The notes beneath the pieces were generated by a model, which worked only from the letters and a program-made list of their open reading frames with translations, was not told the origin of the DNA and ran no database searches. From assembly GCA_958295745.1 (NCBI GenBank), contig OY282370.1:744001-808000 (forward strand): 64,000 nt of DNA, written 5' to 3'. The stretch comes from an uncultured Acidimicrobiia bacterium (lineage in GTDB: Bacteria; Actinomycetota; Acidimicrobiia; Spongiisociales; Spongiisociaceae). Positions 18,731-26,051 of the stretch are shown here, in pieces. Position numbers and translations under genes: made by a program. How positions within the stretch are numbered: position 1 is the stretch's first letter; every line of letters begins with the position of its first letter.

Positions 18731-19015
18731 CTATCGAATAGCCGCGGCCTCCGCCCCGGCGTGATAGGTGCGGACGATCTCGTCCAGCGCCTCTGGGTCG
18801 AACCCGACCACCCGGCGGCCGCCGTAGATCAGGAAGGGAACCATGAGGTCACCGGTGAGCGCCAGCAGCTCGTCGCGGGCCTCGGTGCTCTGGCGGATGT
18901 TGCGGTCGTCGAACTCGACGGAATGCGCCTCCAGGTAGTCACGCACCCGGCAGCATTCCTGTCAGGTGGGCGTGCGGGCCTCGGTGTTCAGGCTGTATAG
19001 CAGGGGTATTTCCAT
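18731..19015 (-). CDS. Glutaredoxin-like selenoprotein (in-frame UGA = Sec18)
   Basis: Read through one in-frame TGA at 18962-18964, this is a 94-residue thioredoxin-fold protein: MEIPLLYSLNTEARTPT-U-QECCRVRDYLEAHSVEF, then the cis-Pro strand TGDLMVPFLIYGGRRVVGF and helix DPEALDEIV. The UGA falls exactly where glutaredoxins have the first Cys of CxxC, giving UxxC. The ATG has a perfect AGGAGGT seven bases upstream, which makes no sense for a 17-codon peptide. A hairpin of SECIS type begins 4 nt after the UGA. Without recoding only a GTG-started 71-residue fragment lacking the active site remains. Decoding requires selA, selB, selC and selD elsewhere in the genome. A sequencing error or dead gene is the alternative. 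Confidence 0.82.
18921..18958 (-). promoter_or_regulatory. SECIS-like hairpin after the UGA
   Basis: mRNA positions 4-41 after the UGA: GAAUGC pairs with GCAUUC; a bulged U; GCC with GGC; a GGA bulge on the 3' side; GGGU with ACCU; apical loop GCGUGACU starting 18 nt after the UGA with G first. Position, bulged U and loop G fit the bacterial SECIS rules. Confidence 0.72.
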
Positions 19016-19023
19016 CGTCTTCA

Positions 19024-19072
19024 CCTCCTGTTCCGCCCGGGGGGCGCCGCCGGAACAGGAGGCGCCCCCCGG
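19024..19072 (-). promoter_or_regulatory. Interleaved inverted repeats covering the selenoprotein ribosome site
   Basis: On the mRNA four segments occur in order: 1 CCGGGGGGCGCC, 2 CCTCCTGTTCC, 3 GGCGCCCCCCGG, 4 GGAACAGGAGG. Segment 1 pairs perfectly with 3 (12 bp) and 2 with 4 (11 bp), so together they form an H-type pseudoknot or two alternative hairpins. Segment 4 contains the AGGAGG ribosome site of the selenoprotein, so the 2-4 pairing would block translation. Confidence 0.75.
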
Positions 19073-19148
19073 TCAGGGAAATCTTCATCTCGGAATCCGA
19101 CCCCAGGGCCTAGCGGCGCACCGGCGTCCGATCACCGAGAACTACCTT

Positions 19149-19991
19149 CTAATTGCAGGCCGGAAGACCCTCGGTGGGGCCGATCCACTCGGTGTAGAGC
19201 TCGTCGAGCCTGCCGTTGGAGATGTAGTACGACAGCCAACCGTTCAGGTATTCCAGCCAGACCACCTCGCCCCTGGGAAGGGCCCAGGCGCCGTATTCCT
19301 GCGAGAACGGGGCGTCCGGGTTGAGGATGCTGGTACCGGGGTTCTCCCTGACGAACGGGATGGCCAGATACTCCTCGACCACGATGGCGTCGGCCCGGCC
19401 TGACGCCACCTCCAAAAAGGCGGGCGCCTGATCCAGCTCAACCAACTGGGCGTTGGGGAACCGGGTGGCGGTGAGGTTGGCGGCCGTGGACCCGATCAGG
19501 GCGGTCATGGTTACATCGCCGCTGTCCAGCTGATCCAGGGAGGTTATCCCCGCTCCGTCGTTGGTCACCACCACTTGGCGGTAGGGCACGTAAGGGCAGG
19601 TGAACCAGAGCTGCTCGAGCCGGGGCGGCCGACCTACCAGGCCCACCGAGACCAAATCGAACTGGTCGGCGAGGAGCCCGGGGATGAGGGCCGGGAACTC
19701 CAGGTCCTGAATTACGAGCTCCACTCCCAGGTCCTCGGCGAGCATCCGCATCAGATCCACGTCGTAACCGGCCGGATTGCCGTTCGCATCACGGAACATC
19801 TGCGGCTCGAACTGCAGGGTCATGCCAACGACCAGCGTTCCCCGGTCCTTGATGGCGTCGAGCAGGTTGCCCTCCACCACCGGCCGCGCCGCCGGCGCCT
19901 CCGATGTGTCATCAGAAGCACACGCGGATGCGACCAACCCCACAACCAACAACAAACCGGCCCATCTGGCTCGCTTCGCCCTTCTCATCAT
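19149..19991 (-). CDS. Amino-acid ABC transporter, substrate-binding lipoprotein
   Basis: A 280-residue family 3 solute-binding protein. The N-terminus MMRRAKRARWAGLLLVVGLV ends in the lipobox VASAC, so it is a lipid-anchored protein outside the membrane. Then come DRGTLVVGMTLQFEPQMF, NPAGYDVDLMRMLAEDLGVEL, FDLVSVGLVGRPPRLEQLWF and ADAIVVEEYLAIPF, the pattern of polar amino-acid receptors. A very strong AAGGAGG lies 8 nt before the start. It follows the permease and ATPase genes by 114 bp, and precedes the selenoprotein. The exact amino acid cannot be read from the sequence. Confidence 0.93.
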   Translation of the reverse strand: MMRRAKRARWAGLLLVVGLVASACASDDTSEAPAARPVVEGNLLDAIKDRGTLVVGMTLQFEPQMFRDANGNPAGYDVDLMRMLAEDLGVELVIQDLEFPALIPGLLADQFDLVSVGLVGRPPRLEQLWFTCPYVPYRQVVVTNDGAGITSLDQLDSGDVTMTALIGSTAANLTATRFPNAQLVELDQAPAFLEVASGRADAIVVEEYLAIPFVRENPGTSILNPDAPFSQEYGAWALPRGEVVWLEYLNGWLSYYISNGRLDELYTEWIGPTEGLPACN

Positions 19992-20105
19992 ATTTCGACC
20001 CTCCTTTTTCTGATCAGGTCTCCGGCGAATATACCAGAGGGCGACGCCTTCCCGCAGACAGAAAGGCTCGGATCACCGTCGGGGCAGGGTCGGCGGCGCG
20101 GGGGC

Positions 20106-20900
20106 TCAGACGGAGGGCCCGGACGGAGCGGAACCGCCGCCGGAGAGCGATTCCTGGAGCCTGCGCAGGCGGGCGGCCTTACGGCGGGCGAAGGGCGAGC
20201 GCGTCTTGGAAACGAGGAGGTCAACGAGCGCGAAACGGCGTTCGATGTACTTCACGAGGAAGTACACCCCGGTGGTGAGGATGAGGTAGACCAGCACCGT
20301 GGCCATATAGACCTCGAAATAGCGGAATGTGCGGTTGGCGAGAACGTAGCTGACCCGAAGCAGCTCCTCCACGCCGATCAGGTAAACGAGAGACGAATCC
20401 TTGATCATGCCTATGAACATGTTCCCCGTGGGGGGAATGACTATCCGGGCCGCCTGGGGAAGGGTCACCCTGAAGAAGGCCTGCGCCCGGCCCATACCCA
20501 CCGATAGGGCAGCCTGTCTCTGCCCGTCGGGGACGGCCTGGATGCCGCTGCGGAAGATCTCGCCCAGCCAGGCCGAATACTGGACGGTCAGCGTGAGGAT
20601 GCCCGCCTGGATGGCGGTGATGGTCAGGTTGAACTGGATGGCGATCCCGTAGTACACGAAGAGAACGAACACCAGGAGGGGTATGGCTCGGAACAGGTTG
20701 ATGTACGCCGCCACTATCGGGCCGATGATCGGGGAGGGCGACATGCGCAGCAGGGCGACCACCAGACCGAGCACCGCGGCCAGCACGAAGGAGACCAGCG
20801 AGATCACCAGGGTCCATTTCACTCCGCCCACGAAGATGTGCCGGTTGTCCCAGATGAACTCGGGGCGGAACACGGCCTGGGCGAGGGCCATCGCCGTCAT
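20106..20900 (-). CDS. Amino-acid ABC transporter, permease
   Basis: A 264-residue inner-membrane permease of the His/Glu/Gln/Arg/opine type, with about five TM helices and the cytoplasmic coupling motif QAAARIV-like segment [27 protein letters not shown], which contacts the ATPase. Its N-terminus [34 protein letters not shown] is the usual first helix pair. The ATG overlaps the ATPase stop as ATGA. Only one permease gene is present, so the transporter is probably a homodimer in the membrane. Confidence 0.94.
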   Translation of the reverse strand: MTAMALAQAVFRPEFIWDNRHIFVGGVKWTLVISLVSFVLAAVLGLVVALLRMSPSPIIGPIVAAYINLFRAIPLLVFVLFVYYGIAIQFNLTITAIQAGILTLTVQYSAWLGEIFRSGIQAVPDGQRQAALSVGMGRAQAFFRVTLPQAARIVIPPTGNMFIGMIKDSSLVYLIGVEELLRVSYVLANRTFRYFEVYMATVLVYLILTTGVYFLVKYIERRFALVDLLVSKTRSPFARRKAARLRRLQESLSGGGSAPSGPSV

Positions 20901-21685
20901 AGGATCGCATCCAAGAAAGCCTGGGTGCGGGGCTCTCTGGCATGGCTGTAGATCTCGCGTCCGCCCTGCTCGACGATGACCCCCTCGTCCATGAAGATGT
21001 TGACATCGCCCGCCTCTCGGGCGAACCCCATCTCGTGGGTCACCACGACCATGGTCATTCCGGACTCGGCCAGGGTTCGCATCACTCCGAGAACCTCTCC
21101 CACCAGCTCGGGATCGAGGGCCGAGGTGGGCTCGTCGAACATCATGATCTTGGGTTCCATCACCAAGGACCGGGCGATGGCCACCCGTTGCTGCTGGCCG
21201 CCCGACAGCTGCGACGGGTAGGCGCCGATCTTGTCGAGCAGGCCCACCTGATCCAGATACGAGGCGGCCTCGAGCTCCGCCTCGGCCCGCTTGGCGCCCT
21301 TCACGCGGCGCAGCGCCAGAGCGACGTTTTCCAGCGCCGTGATGTGGGGAAACAGGTTGAACTGCTGGAAGACCATCCCGACCTGTTGGCGGAGATCCCG
21401 CGGTTTACCGCGGGGCGGATCCTCCCCGCCCGCGCCCGGAATGCCCGGTCCGTACTCCTTGCCGTCGAACCAGACGGATCCGGAGTCGGGCTGTTCCAGC
21501 AGGTTGGCGGTGCGGAGCAACGTCGATTTGCCCGATCCGGAAGGTCCGAAGATCACCACATGCTGGCCCTGCCCCACGGAGAGATCGATGCCCCGCAGGA
21601 CGTGATTGGTTCCGAACGACTTGTGGATGCCGCGGAGCCTCAGCACGAGATCCCCGTTGCCGGGGGCGGCGGCGGCCGCCGTCAT
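20897..21685 (-). CDS. Amino-acid ABC transporter, ATP-binding subunit
   Basis: A 262-residue ATPase: Walker [14 protein letters not shown]-loop [19 protein letters not shown], signature [18 protein letters not shown], Walker [17 protein letters not shown] and the switch His in [10 protein letters not shown]. This is the GlnQ/HisP class. Between Walker A and the Q-loop there is a Gly/Pro-rich insertion ([18 protein letters not shown]), longer than usual but at a variable loop. It overlaps both neighbours by 4 bp. Confidence 0.95.
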   Translation of the reverse strand: MTAAAAAPGNGDLVLRLRGIHKSFGTNHVLRGIDLSVGQGQHVVIFGPSGSGKSTLLRTANLLEQPDSGSVWFDGKEYGPGIPGAGGEDPPRGKPRDLRQQVGMVFQQFNLFPHITALENVALALRRVKGAKRAEAELEAASYLDQVGLLDKIGAYPSQLSGGQQQRVAIARSLVMEPKIMMFDEPTSALDPELVGEVLGVMRTLAESGMTMVVVTHEMGFAREAGDVNIFMDEGVIVEQGGREIYSHAREPRTQAFLDAIL

Positions 21686-21948
21686 GAGTCGAAGAGGGTG
21701 GGCCGGGAGGAGAACTCATGGCCGTGGCGGACCAGGAGGTAGACGATGGCGTCCTCGGCGAAACGGAGCCCGTCGTGCATCCCATTTCTGAAGGGGCTGT
21801 CCCCCTTGGCGGCGTTGTAGTCCAGCTCCTGCCTGATCCGGACGAGCAGGTTGCCCAAGCCGTCCACCAGGGTTTCGCCGGGTTCGACCACCCGGGCGCC
21901 CTGGTCGTCGTCGAGCGAGTTAGCGGGCGGGCGGGTTATTCGTTCCAT
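21682..21948 (-). CDS. Hypothetical protein, first gene of the transporter operon
   Basis: An 88-residue soluble protein starting [11 protein letters not shown]; its stop overlaps the ATPase start (ATGA), which supports it being translated. The middle [46 protein letters not shown] looks like a two-helix protein. I do not recognise a family. It could be a small regulator or an accessory to the transporter; nothing in the sequence decides. Confidence 0.65.
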   Translation of the reverse strand: MERITRPPANSLDDDQGARVVEPGETLVDGLGNLLVRIRQELDYNAAKGDSPFRNGMHDGLRFAEDAIVYLLVRHGHEFSSRPTLFDS

Positions 21949-22048
21949 TCTGCCCGTCGGTGCGCAGTGAGGAGCGCTGTTCGCGAGGGATTCCATTCCA
22001 TTACGAGTCCGATGTTACATCCGTTGCATCCGGGCGGCGGCGCCTCGC

Positions 22049-23146
22049 TCAGGACTGGGAACCCAGGGCGGTGAACAGCCAGGAGAGCACCAGCCTGGGC
22101 CGCTGGTTGCGGCGCAGCTGGGCGACCGCATCCAGGACCTGCTCGGCGGATCGGACCGCCCGGCGGGCCGGGGTCCTGGCCAGATCGGCGGGCGCCAGAT
22201 CGGGGTTGCGGACCGGCCCACCGTGCTGGGCGGACACCGAATCGAGATACCAGGAGGCCAGCATCTCCAAACCGGCGGCGAGCAGGGCGTTCTCGGCCCG
22301 CCGCAGCGCCCGGCCATGCCGATCCTCGATCGCCTTGGACACCATCGAACCCCGGGCCTCGATCTCTTCGATCTCGGCGCGGCGGCGGGCGTCGATGGCC
22401 GTGAGCAGCGGCCTATGGGCTGCCAGCATCTCCTCGGCCAGCCGGAACCCGTCGCCGGGCCGGGGGGTGACCAGACCGGGAATCTCCAGCCAGCGCCGCC
22501 GGAACTCCCCGACTTCCCGGTTGGCCGCCAGGTCCAGCGCCAGGCCGGGGCGCCCGCCCGCGATCCGGGCGGTCATGACCGCCCGGTCGGCCTCGACCCC
22601 CCGTTCGGTGAGCGCCGACGCCGTCTCCTCTTCCGAGACCCGGCCGAACCGCACTATGCGGCAGCGGCTGGCGACGGTGGCGGGCAGATCGTCCTCGGAT
22701 TCGGCCACCACGATGAACACCGCGCCCGCCGGGGGCTCCTCGAGGGTCTTGAGCAGGGCATTGGCGGCCGCCTCGGTCATCGTGGAAGCGTCGTCGAAGA
22801 TGAAGACCTTGCGGCTGCCCTCCACAGGGCGCAGGCTGGCGTCGGCGATGGCTTGGCGGGCCTGATCCACCCCGAGGGCGGTGCGCCCCTCCGGCCCGAT
22901 GAAGGCTACGTCGGGATGGCAGTGCCGCATCACCCGCCCCCTGGCCTGCTGCGTACGGCCTACCAGGGCGGCGGCGAAGTGGAGGGCGATGGTGGCCTTG
23001 CCCACGTTGGACGGGCCTACGAACAGATAGGTATGGGCGGGCGCCGCGGCCTCGTGCTCCAACACCGCCATGACCGCCCTGTGGCCGATGACGCCGGAGG
23101 CCGGGAAGGCGGTCGTCGAGACGACCGGAGCATCCTCCGAAGTCAT
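22049..23146 (-). CDS. holB: DNA polymerase III, delta' subunit
   Basis: Clamp-loader subunit of 365 residues. The AAA+ fold is visible: GHRAVMAVLEHEAAAPAHTYLFVGPSNVGKATIALHFA (a P-loop with GPSNVGKAT), GVDQARQAIADASLRPVEGSRKVFIFDDASTMTEAAANALLKTLEEPP and VASRCRIVRFGRV (the SRC motif). A cysteine zinc module between the P-loop and the second block is missing (only RHCHPD remains), as in several actinobacterial homologues. It starts inside tmk by an ATGA overlap, the classical tmk-holB pair. The C-terminal helical collar is less conserved. Confidence 0.93.
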   Translation of the reverse strand: MTSEDAPVVSTTAFPASGVIGHRAVMAVLEHEAAAPAHTYLFVGPSNVGKATIALHFAAALVGRTQQARGRVMRHCHPDVAFIGPEGRTALGVDQARQAIADASLRPVEGSRKVFIFDDASTMTEAAANALLKTLEEPPAGAVFIVVAESEDDLPATVASRCRIVRFGRVSEEETASALTERGVEADRAVMTARIAGGRPGLALDLAANREVGEFRRRWLEIPGLVTPRPGDGFRLAEEMLAAHRPLLTAIDARRRAEIEEIEARGSMVSKAIEDRHGRALRRAENALLAAGLEMLASWYLDSVSAQHGGPVRNPDLAPADLARTPARRAVRSAEQVLDAVAQLRRNQRPRLVLSWLFTALGSQS

Positions 23147-23811
23147 GATCCTCCCTCTACCGCCGCCCAGACATCTTCCATCACTTCCTCCAAAGGCCGC
23201 TCGGCGTCGATCACCGCAAAACGCTCCGGCTGTCGGCGGACAAGCTCATCGAACGCCTCTAACACCACGGACTGGAACCGTTCTCCTTCGGAGCCGATCC
23301 GGTCGGTCCTGTCCTCGCGGGCCGGCCCGGGGCGGCGGACCGAACCGGCGCCCGGCAGCAGGCTCATCTGGTGGGGCATATCCTGGCGGGCCAGCCCGAC
23401 AGCGGGAGTCACGGCGAGGAGGATCACCAAGTCCGGCCAGGTCCCCGCCAGACCGAGTTCGTTCAAAGCCCGGATCCGGTCCATTCCCAGGCCCCGCCCC
23501 ACCCCTTGGTAGGCCAGGGAGGAATAGACGGACCGGTCGCTCAACACCCAGGCGCCCCTATCCAGAGCCGGGCGGATCACCTCGGCCGCCAGCTGCGCCC
23601 GATCCGCCGCAAACAGCAGCGCCTCCGCCCACGGGATCGGCTCGAGACCGTCGAGCAGGATCCGGCGGAGGGAGCGGCCCACCGGGGTGCCGCCCGGCTC
23701 GCGCACGCACACCACCTCGCGGCCGGCGGCCTCGAGACGCAGACGGAGCCCGGCCTGGACACTGGTCTTCCCGGCGCCTTCTATGCCTTCCAGCGCGATG
23801 TAACGCCCCAT
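23143..23811 (-). CDS. tmk: Thymidylate kinase
   Basis: Phosphorylates dTMP to dTDP. The 222-residue protein starts MGRYIALEGIEGAGKTS (P-loop GxEGAGKT), then VVCVREPGGTPVG (the DR/EPGG motif), LLFAADRAQLAAEVI, WVLSDRSVYSSLAYQG and PDLVILLAVTP. The lid region is unusual: instead of the normal short R-rich lid there is a longer segment MSLLPGAGSVRRPGPAREDRTDRIGSEG, about 15 residues more than typical. An open frame upstream to 24273 is not TMK-like. It is followed by holB. Confidence 0.95.
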   Translation of the reverse strand: MGRYIALEGIEGAGKTSVQAGLRLRLEAAGREVVCVREPGGTPVGRSLRRILLDGLEPIPWAEALLFAADRAQLAAEVIRPALDRGAWVLSDRSVYSSLAYQGVGRGLGMDRIRALNELGLAGTWPDLVILLAVTPAVGLARQDMPHQMSLLPGAGSVRRPGPAREDRTDRIGSEGERFQSVVLEAFDELVRRQPERFAVIDAERPLEEVMEDVWAAVEGGS

Positions 23812-23862
23812 ATCCGCAATACGGTACCGGCCCGGCGGCCGGGTTGGGGCTGTCCCTTCCAA

Positions 23863-23885
23863 CCCCTGACCGTTCATGGCCGGGG
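23863..23885 (-). repeat. Dispersed CCATGAAC element, copy B
   Basis: Minus strand: CCCCGGCC-ATGAAC-GGTCAGGGG, about 50 bp upstream of tmk. Oriented opposite to copy C, 85 bp away. Confidence 0.5.
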
Positions 23886-23969
23886 CGTAGGGGCGGGCGG
23901 CGGCAAGCGCCGAGCAACCCCGCCTACACCCCGCAACCGGCGCCCGGCCCGCCGCATGCGCAAAGGCAC

Positions 23970-23984
23970 ATGAACGATCAGGGT
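23970..23984 (+). repeat. Dispersed CCATGAAC element, copy C
   Basis: Plus strand ATGAACGATCAGGGT, identical over 15 bp to the core of copy E at 50962-50976. It lacks the CCCCG left arm. Confidence 0.45.
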
Positions 23985-24222
23985 CAACGTCGTCCTTCCT
24001 TTTTTCGGGTCTTCTCCTTGCCGGATGGGGAGCTATGGAGTAGCCGGGCCGGTTCGGTGTATGACCGGTCGAGTTCTCGCCCCGCCCCCCCGATACCGTC
24101 CTAAAACTCCAAGACCGAACTTTTGAAGCTCCACCGAAAACCGCCGTTGGGTTCAACCGGCCCATGAATCCCGGGCCGAAACCCCTTTCGAGGTAGAAGC
24201 CTCCCGGCGGCGTCCCCCCTCC

Positions 24223-24465
24223 CCGGTTTTCGCGTTCTCGGCCCGAAACCGCCGGCTTCGCCGGGACCCCCACCCCCGCCGCCTCCGAACCACCGTCTTC
24301 GGGCCGCGGCGGGCGTGTTCACCCGCCCGTGCCCGTTGCGTCTCGACACAGCTACTTCGACCGTCCGCCCCTTCCGAGTCGTCCGGGGTCGGGCAACCCT
24401 GGGCGGAGCAACCTCATATGATCGCAGCGGCCCCGCGCGGATACACTACACACTGCGATATCTGT
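24223..24465 (-). ncRNA. Putative structured ncRNA, copy 2
   Basis: Second copy of the RNA at 15836-16089, on the opposite strand. The core 24223-24354 matches over about 130 nt: TAGCTGTG, GAGACG, AACACGCCC, CGGCCCGAAGACG, GGCGGCGGGGG, the P3 hairpin CCGGC-GAA-GCCGG and the end GAGAACGCGAAAACCGG. P1 is again CGGGC/GCCCG. P2 reads CGG(G)CGGG/CCCGCCG, so at five positions both partners have changed relative to copy 1 and pairing is kept. The leader between promoter and core has diverged. Downstream there is no U-tract. Confidence 0.65.
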
Positions 24466-24473
24466 TGAACAAT

Positions 24474-24502
24474 ACTATACAACATCTATGTGACATCAAC
24501 AA
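24474..24502 (-). promoter_or_regulatory. Promoter of RNA copy 2
   Basis: TTGTTG (24502-24497), 17 bp, TATAGT (24479-24474) on the minus strand, with the same spacer and downstream words (TGTCA, TAGAT, TGTATA, TATTG, AACAGATA) as the promoter of copy 1. Confidence 0.7.
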
Positions 24503-24542
24503 GGCCCTCGTTCCGTCTTCGGGCTACTTTTTTTGGTGACGG

Positions 24543-25952
24543 TCAACCGTTGTAATCTTCGTCCCGGCGGTTGCCCCTGATCAGACCGAAGGCCTTGGAC
24601 GTGTCTTTGATGGAACGGCGCAGATGGGGAGGCAGATCGGACCGGATCAGACCGGACCGGATGGCCGCCAACGACACCAGGCCGGTGCCCAACACAACGG
24701 CGCCGGACAGGCCGAACACATTGCGGATCCCGTTGTCGAAGGGGGCCGGCAGCCGCCCGTCGAGGGCCGAGGCCACCAGCACCGCCAGGGTGAACGACAC
24801 CAGCATGGCGGTCCTCACCAGGGTGAACAAAGCCGCGAATGTGCGGCCGCGCAGGGTGTCGTCGACCACCTCGTGCAGATGGGTGAAACCCATCACGTAG
24901 GCGAACCCGGTGCCCGCACCGGCCACCAGCAGCCAGCCCGAGGCCCCGATCACGGTCCGGGCGAAGGCCGCCAGACCGATCGCCAACCCGGTCACGCACA
25001 GGCTCGTTGCGTAGGTCAGGTCGTGGCGGGTGCGTTCGTTGGCGAAGACCGCCACACCCAGCATCCCCGCCCCCACCCCCACCCCCAGAGCGGTGATCAG
25101 CACCCCGAAGCCCGTGTCCCCCCCTCCCAGCACCTCCAAGGCGAAGGTCTGACCGAGGGGCAGCAGGGCGCTCCCGCCGAAGAGGGCGACCGCCATCCCG
25201 AACACCACCCGCCGCACCGTGCGGGTCTGGGTGACGAAAGCGAACCCCTCGACCAGGTCGCGCAACGGACGGCGCCAGTCCCCCGCCGAAGTCGGCTCGT
25301 TCCCGGGCCGGCCGGCGAGGGTCGGCTTGGGGATGGCGATGGTGGCCATGATCGCCCCCGAGACCAGGAAGGTCACGCTGTCGAAGACGAAGGCCAAATC
25401 GGGCCCGCGGTCTATCAGGCTCCATCCTCCGAGGGCGGTAAAGAGAGCGGCCAGCCCGGCCCAGACCGCCGCTCCAACCGGCGCCGTGCCGTACGCCGCG
25501 GCCGCAGAGAAACTGTTGGCCCTCACCAGGTCGCCGGGGTCTACGAGGGTGGGTACGGCGGCTTCCCGGGCCGGCTGGCGGATCATGGTCAGGATCTCGA
25601 GAATCGACGAGATGACGGCGATCTGCACCAGATCGCCGGCCGCCACCAGCCACAGCACCACCAAGCCCCGGCCCACGTCCGAGAGCACCATCACCCACTT
25701 TCGGTCCAGGCGGTCGGCGATCACCCCGGCCAACGAGCCGAACAGCAGACCGGGAATGATTCTGCTGGTGAGCGGTACGAGCACGGCGGTGCTGCCGCCG
25801 ATCTGGCTGGCCAGGGCCAGGGTGGCGAAGAAGGTGACCCAGTCGCCGAGCGAGGAGGCGGAGCTCGCCCACCACAGCCTCGAGAAAGGCCCTCTGCGTA
25901 AGAGTTCTATGTAAGGCTCCCCGACCCGGCGTCCCCGTGAAAATAACAGCAA
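24543..25952 (-). CDS. MFS transporter
   Basis: A membrane protein of about 469 residues with roughly 12 TM helices. After ELLRRGPFSRLWWASSASSLGDWVTFFATLALA comes the MFS loop motif GSLAGVIADRLDRKWVMVLSDVGRGLVVL. The sequence resembles the MFS_3/enterobactin-exporter-like subfamily. There is no ATG or GTG near the expected start; a TTG at 25952 with GAGG upstream is the best candidate and gives LLLFSRGRRVGEPYIELLRRG. The substrate is unknown. The gene is divergent from topA with 99 bp between. Confidence 0.86.
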   Translation of the reverse strand: MLLFSRGRRVGEPYIELLRRGPFSRLWWASSASSLGDWVTFFATLALASQIGGSTAVLVPLTSRIIPGLLFGSLAGVIADRLDRKWVMVLSDVGRGLVVLWLVAAGDLVQIAVISSILEILTMIRQPAREAAVPTLVDPGDLVRANSFSAAAAYGTAPVGAAVWAGLAALFTALGGWSLIDRGPDLAFVFDSVTFLVSGAIMATIAIPKPTLAGRPGNEPTSAGDWRRPLRDLVEGFAFVTQTRTVRRVVFGMAVALFGGSALLPLGQTFALEVLGGGDTGFGVLITALGVGVGAGMLGVAVFANERTRHDLTYATSLCVTGLAIGLAAFARTVIGASGWLLVAGAGTGFAYVMGFTHLHEVVDDTLRGRTFAALFTLVRTAMLVSFTLAVLVASALDGRLPAPFDNGIRNVFGLSGAVVLGTGLVSLAAIRSGLIRSDLPPHLRRSIKDTSKAFGLIRGNRRDEDYNG

Positions 25953-26012
25953 CCGCGCCGTACCTCGCCCCCGCCGTCGGGGCGATGGATCGGGGGGGCG
26001 GATTTGTCCGTC

Positions 26013-26042
26013 TTGACAGGCTCGCCCCTCACGGGGTAAAAC
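26013..26042 (+). promoter_or_regulatory. topA promoter, probably leaderless
   Basis: TTGACA (26013-26018), 18 bp, TAAAAC (26037-26042). The topA ATG is only 9 bp downstream, about where transcription should begin, and no ribosome site is present, so the mRNA probably starts at or near the initiation codon. Confidence 0.7.
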
Positions 26043-26051
26043 CTTTGCCTC

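Larger units (their letters stand above)
23812..24542. other. Gene-free region with RNA copy 2 and two CCATGAAC elements
   Basis: Between tmk and the MFS gene, both leftward. Contains CCATGAAC copies B and C near tmk, the conserved RNA core (24223-24354) and its promoter near the MFS gene. The plus strand at 24501-24537 has a weak stem followed by seven Ts, but no plus-strand gene ends there. No protein gene seen. Confidence 0.6.

Noticed and set aside
18731-18946. A stand-alone 71-residue protein from a GTG start downstream of the UGA.
   Set aside because: It would lack the first strand and the active site of the thioredoxin fold and has no ribosome site, whereas the upstream ATG has a perfect one.
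24501-24537. A rho-independent terminator on the plus strand (weak stem followed by seven Ts).
   Set aside because: No plus-strand gene ends there and the stem is short and bulged; probably chance.
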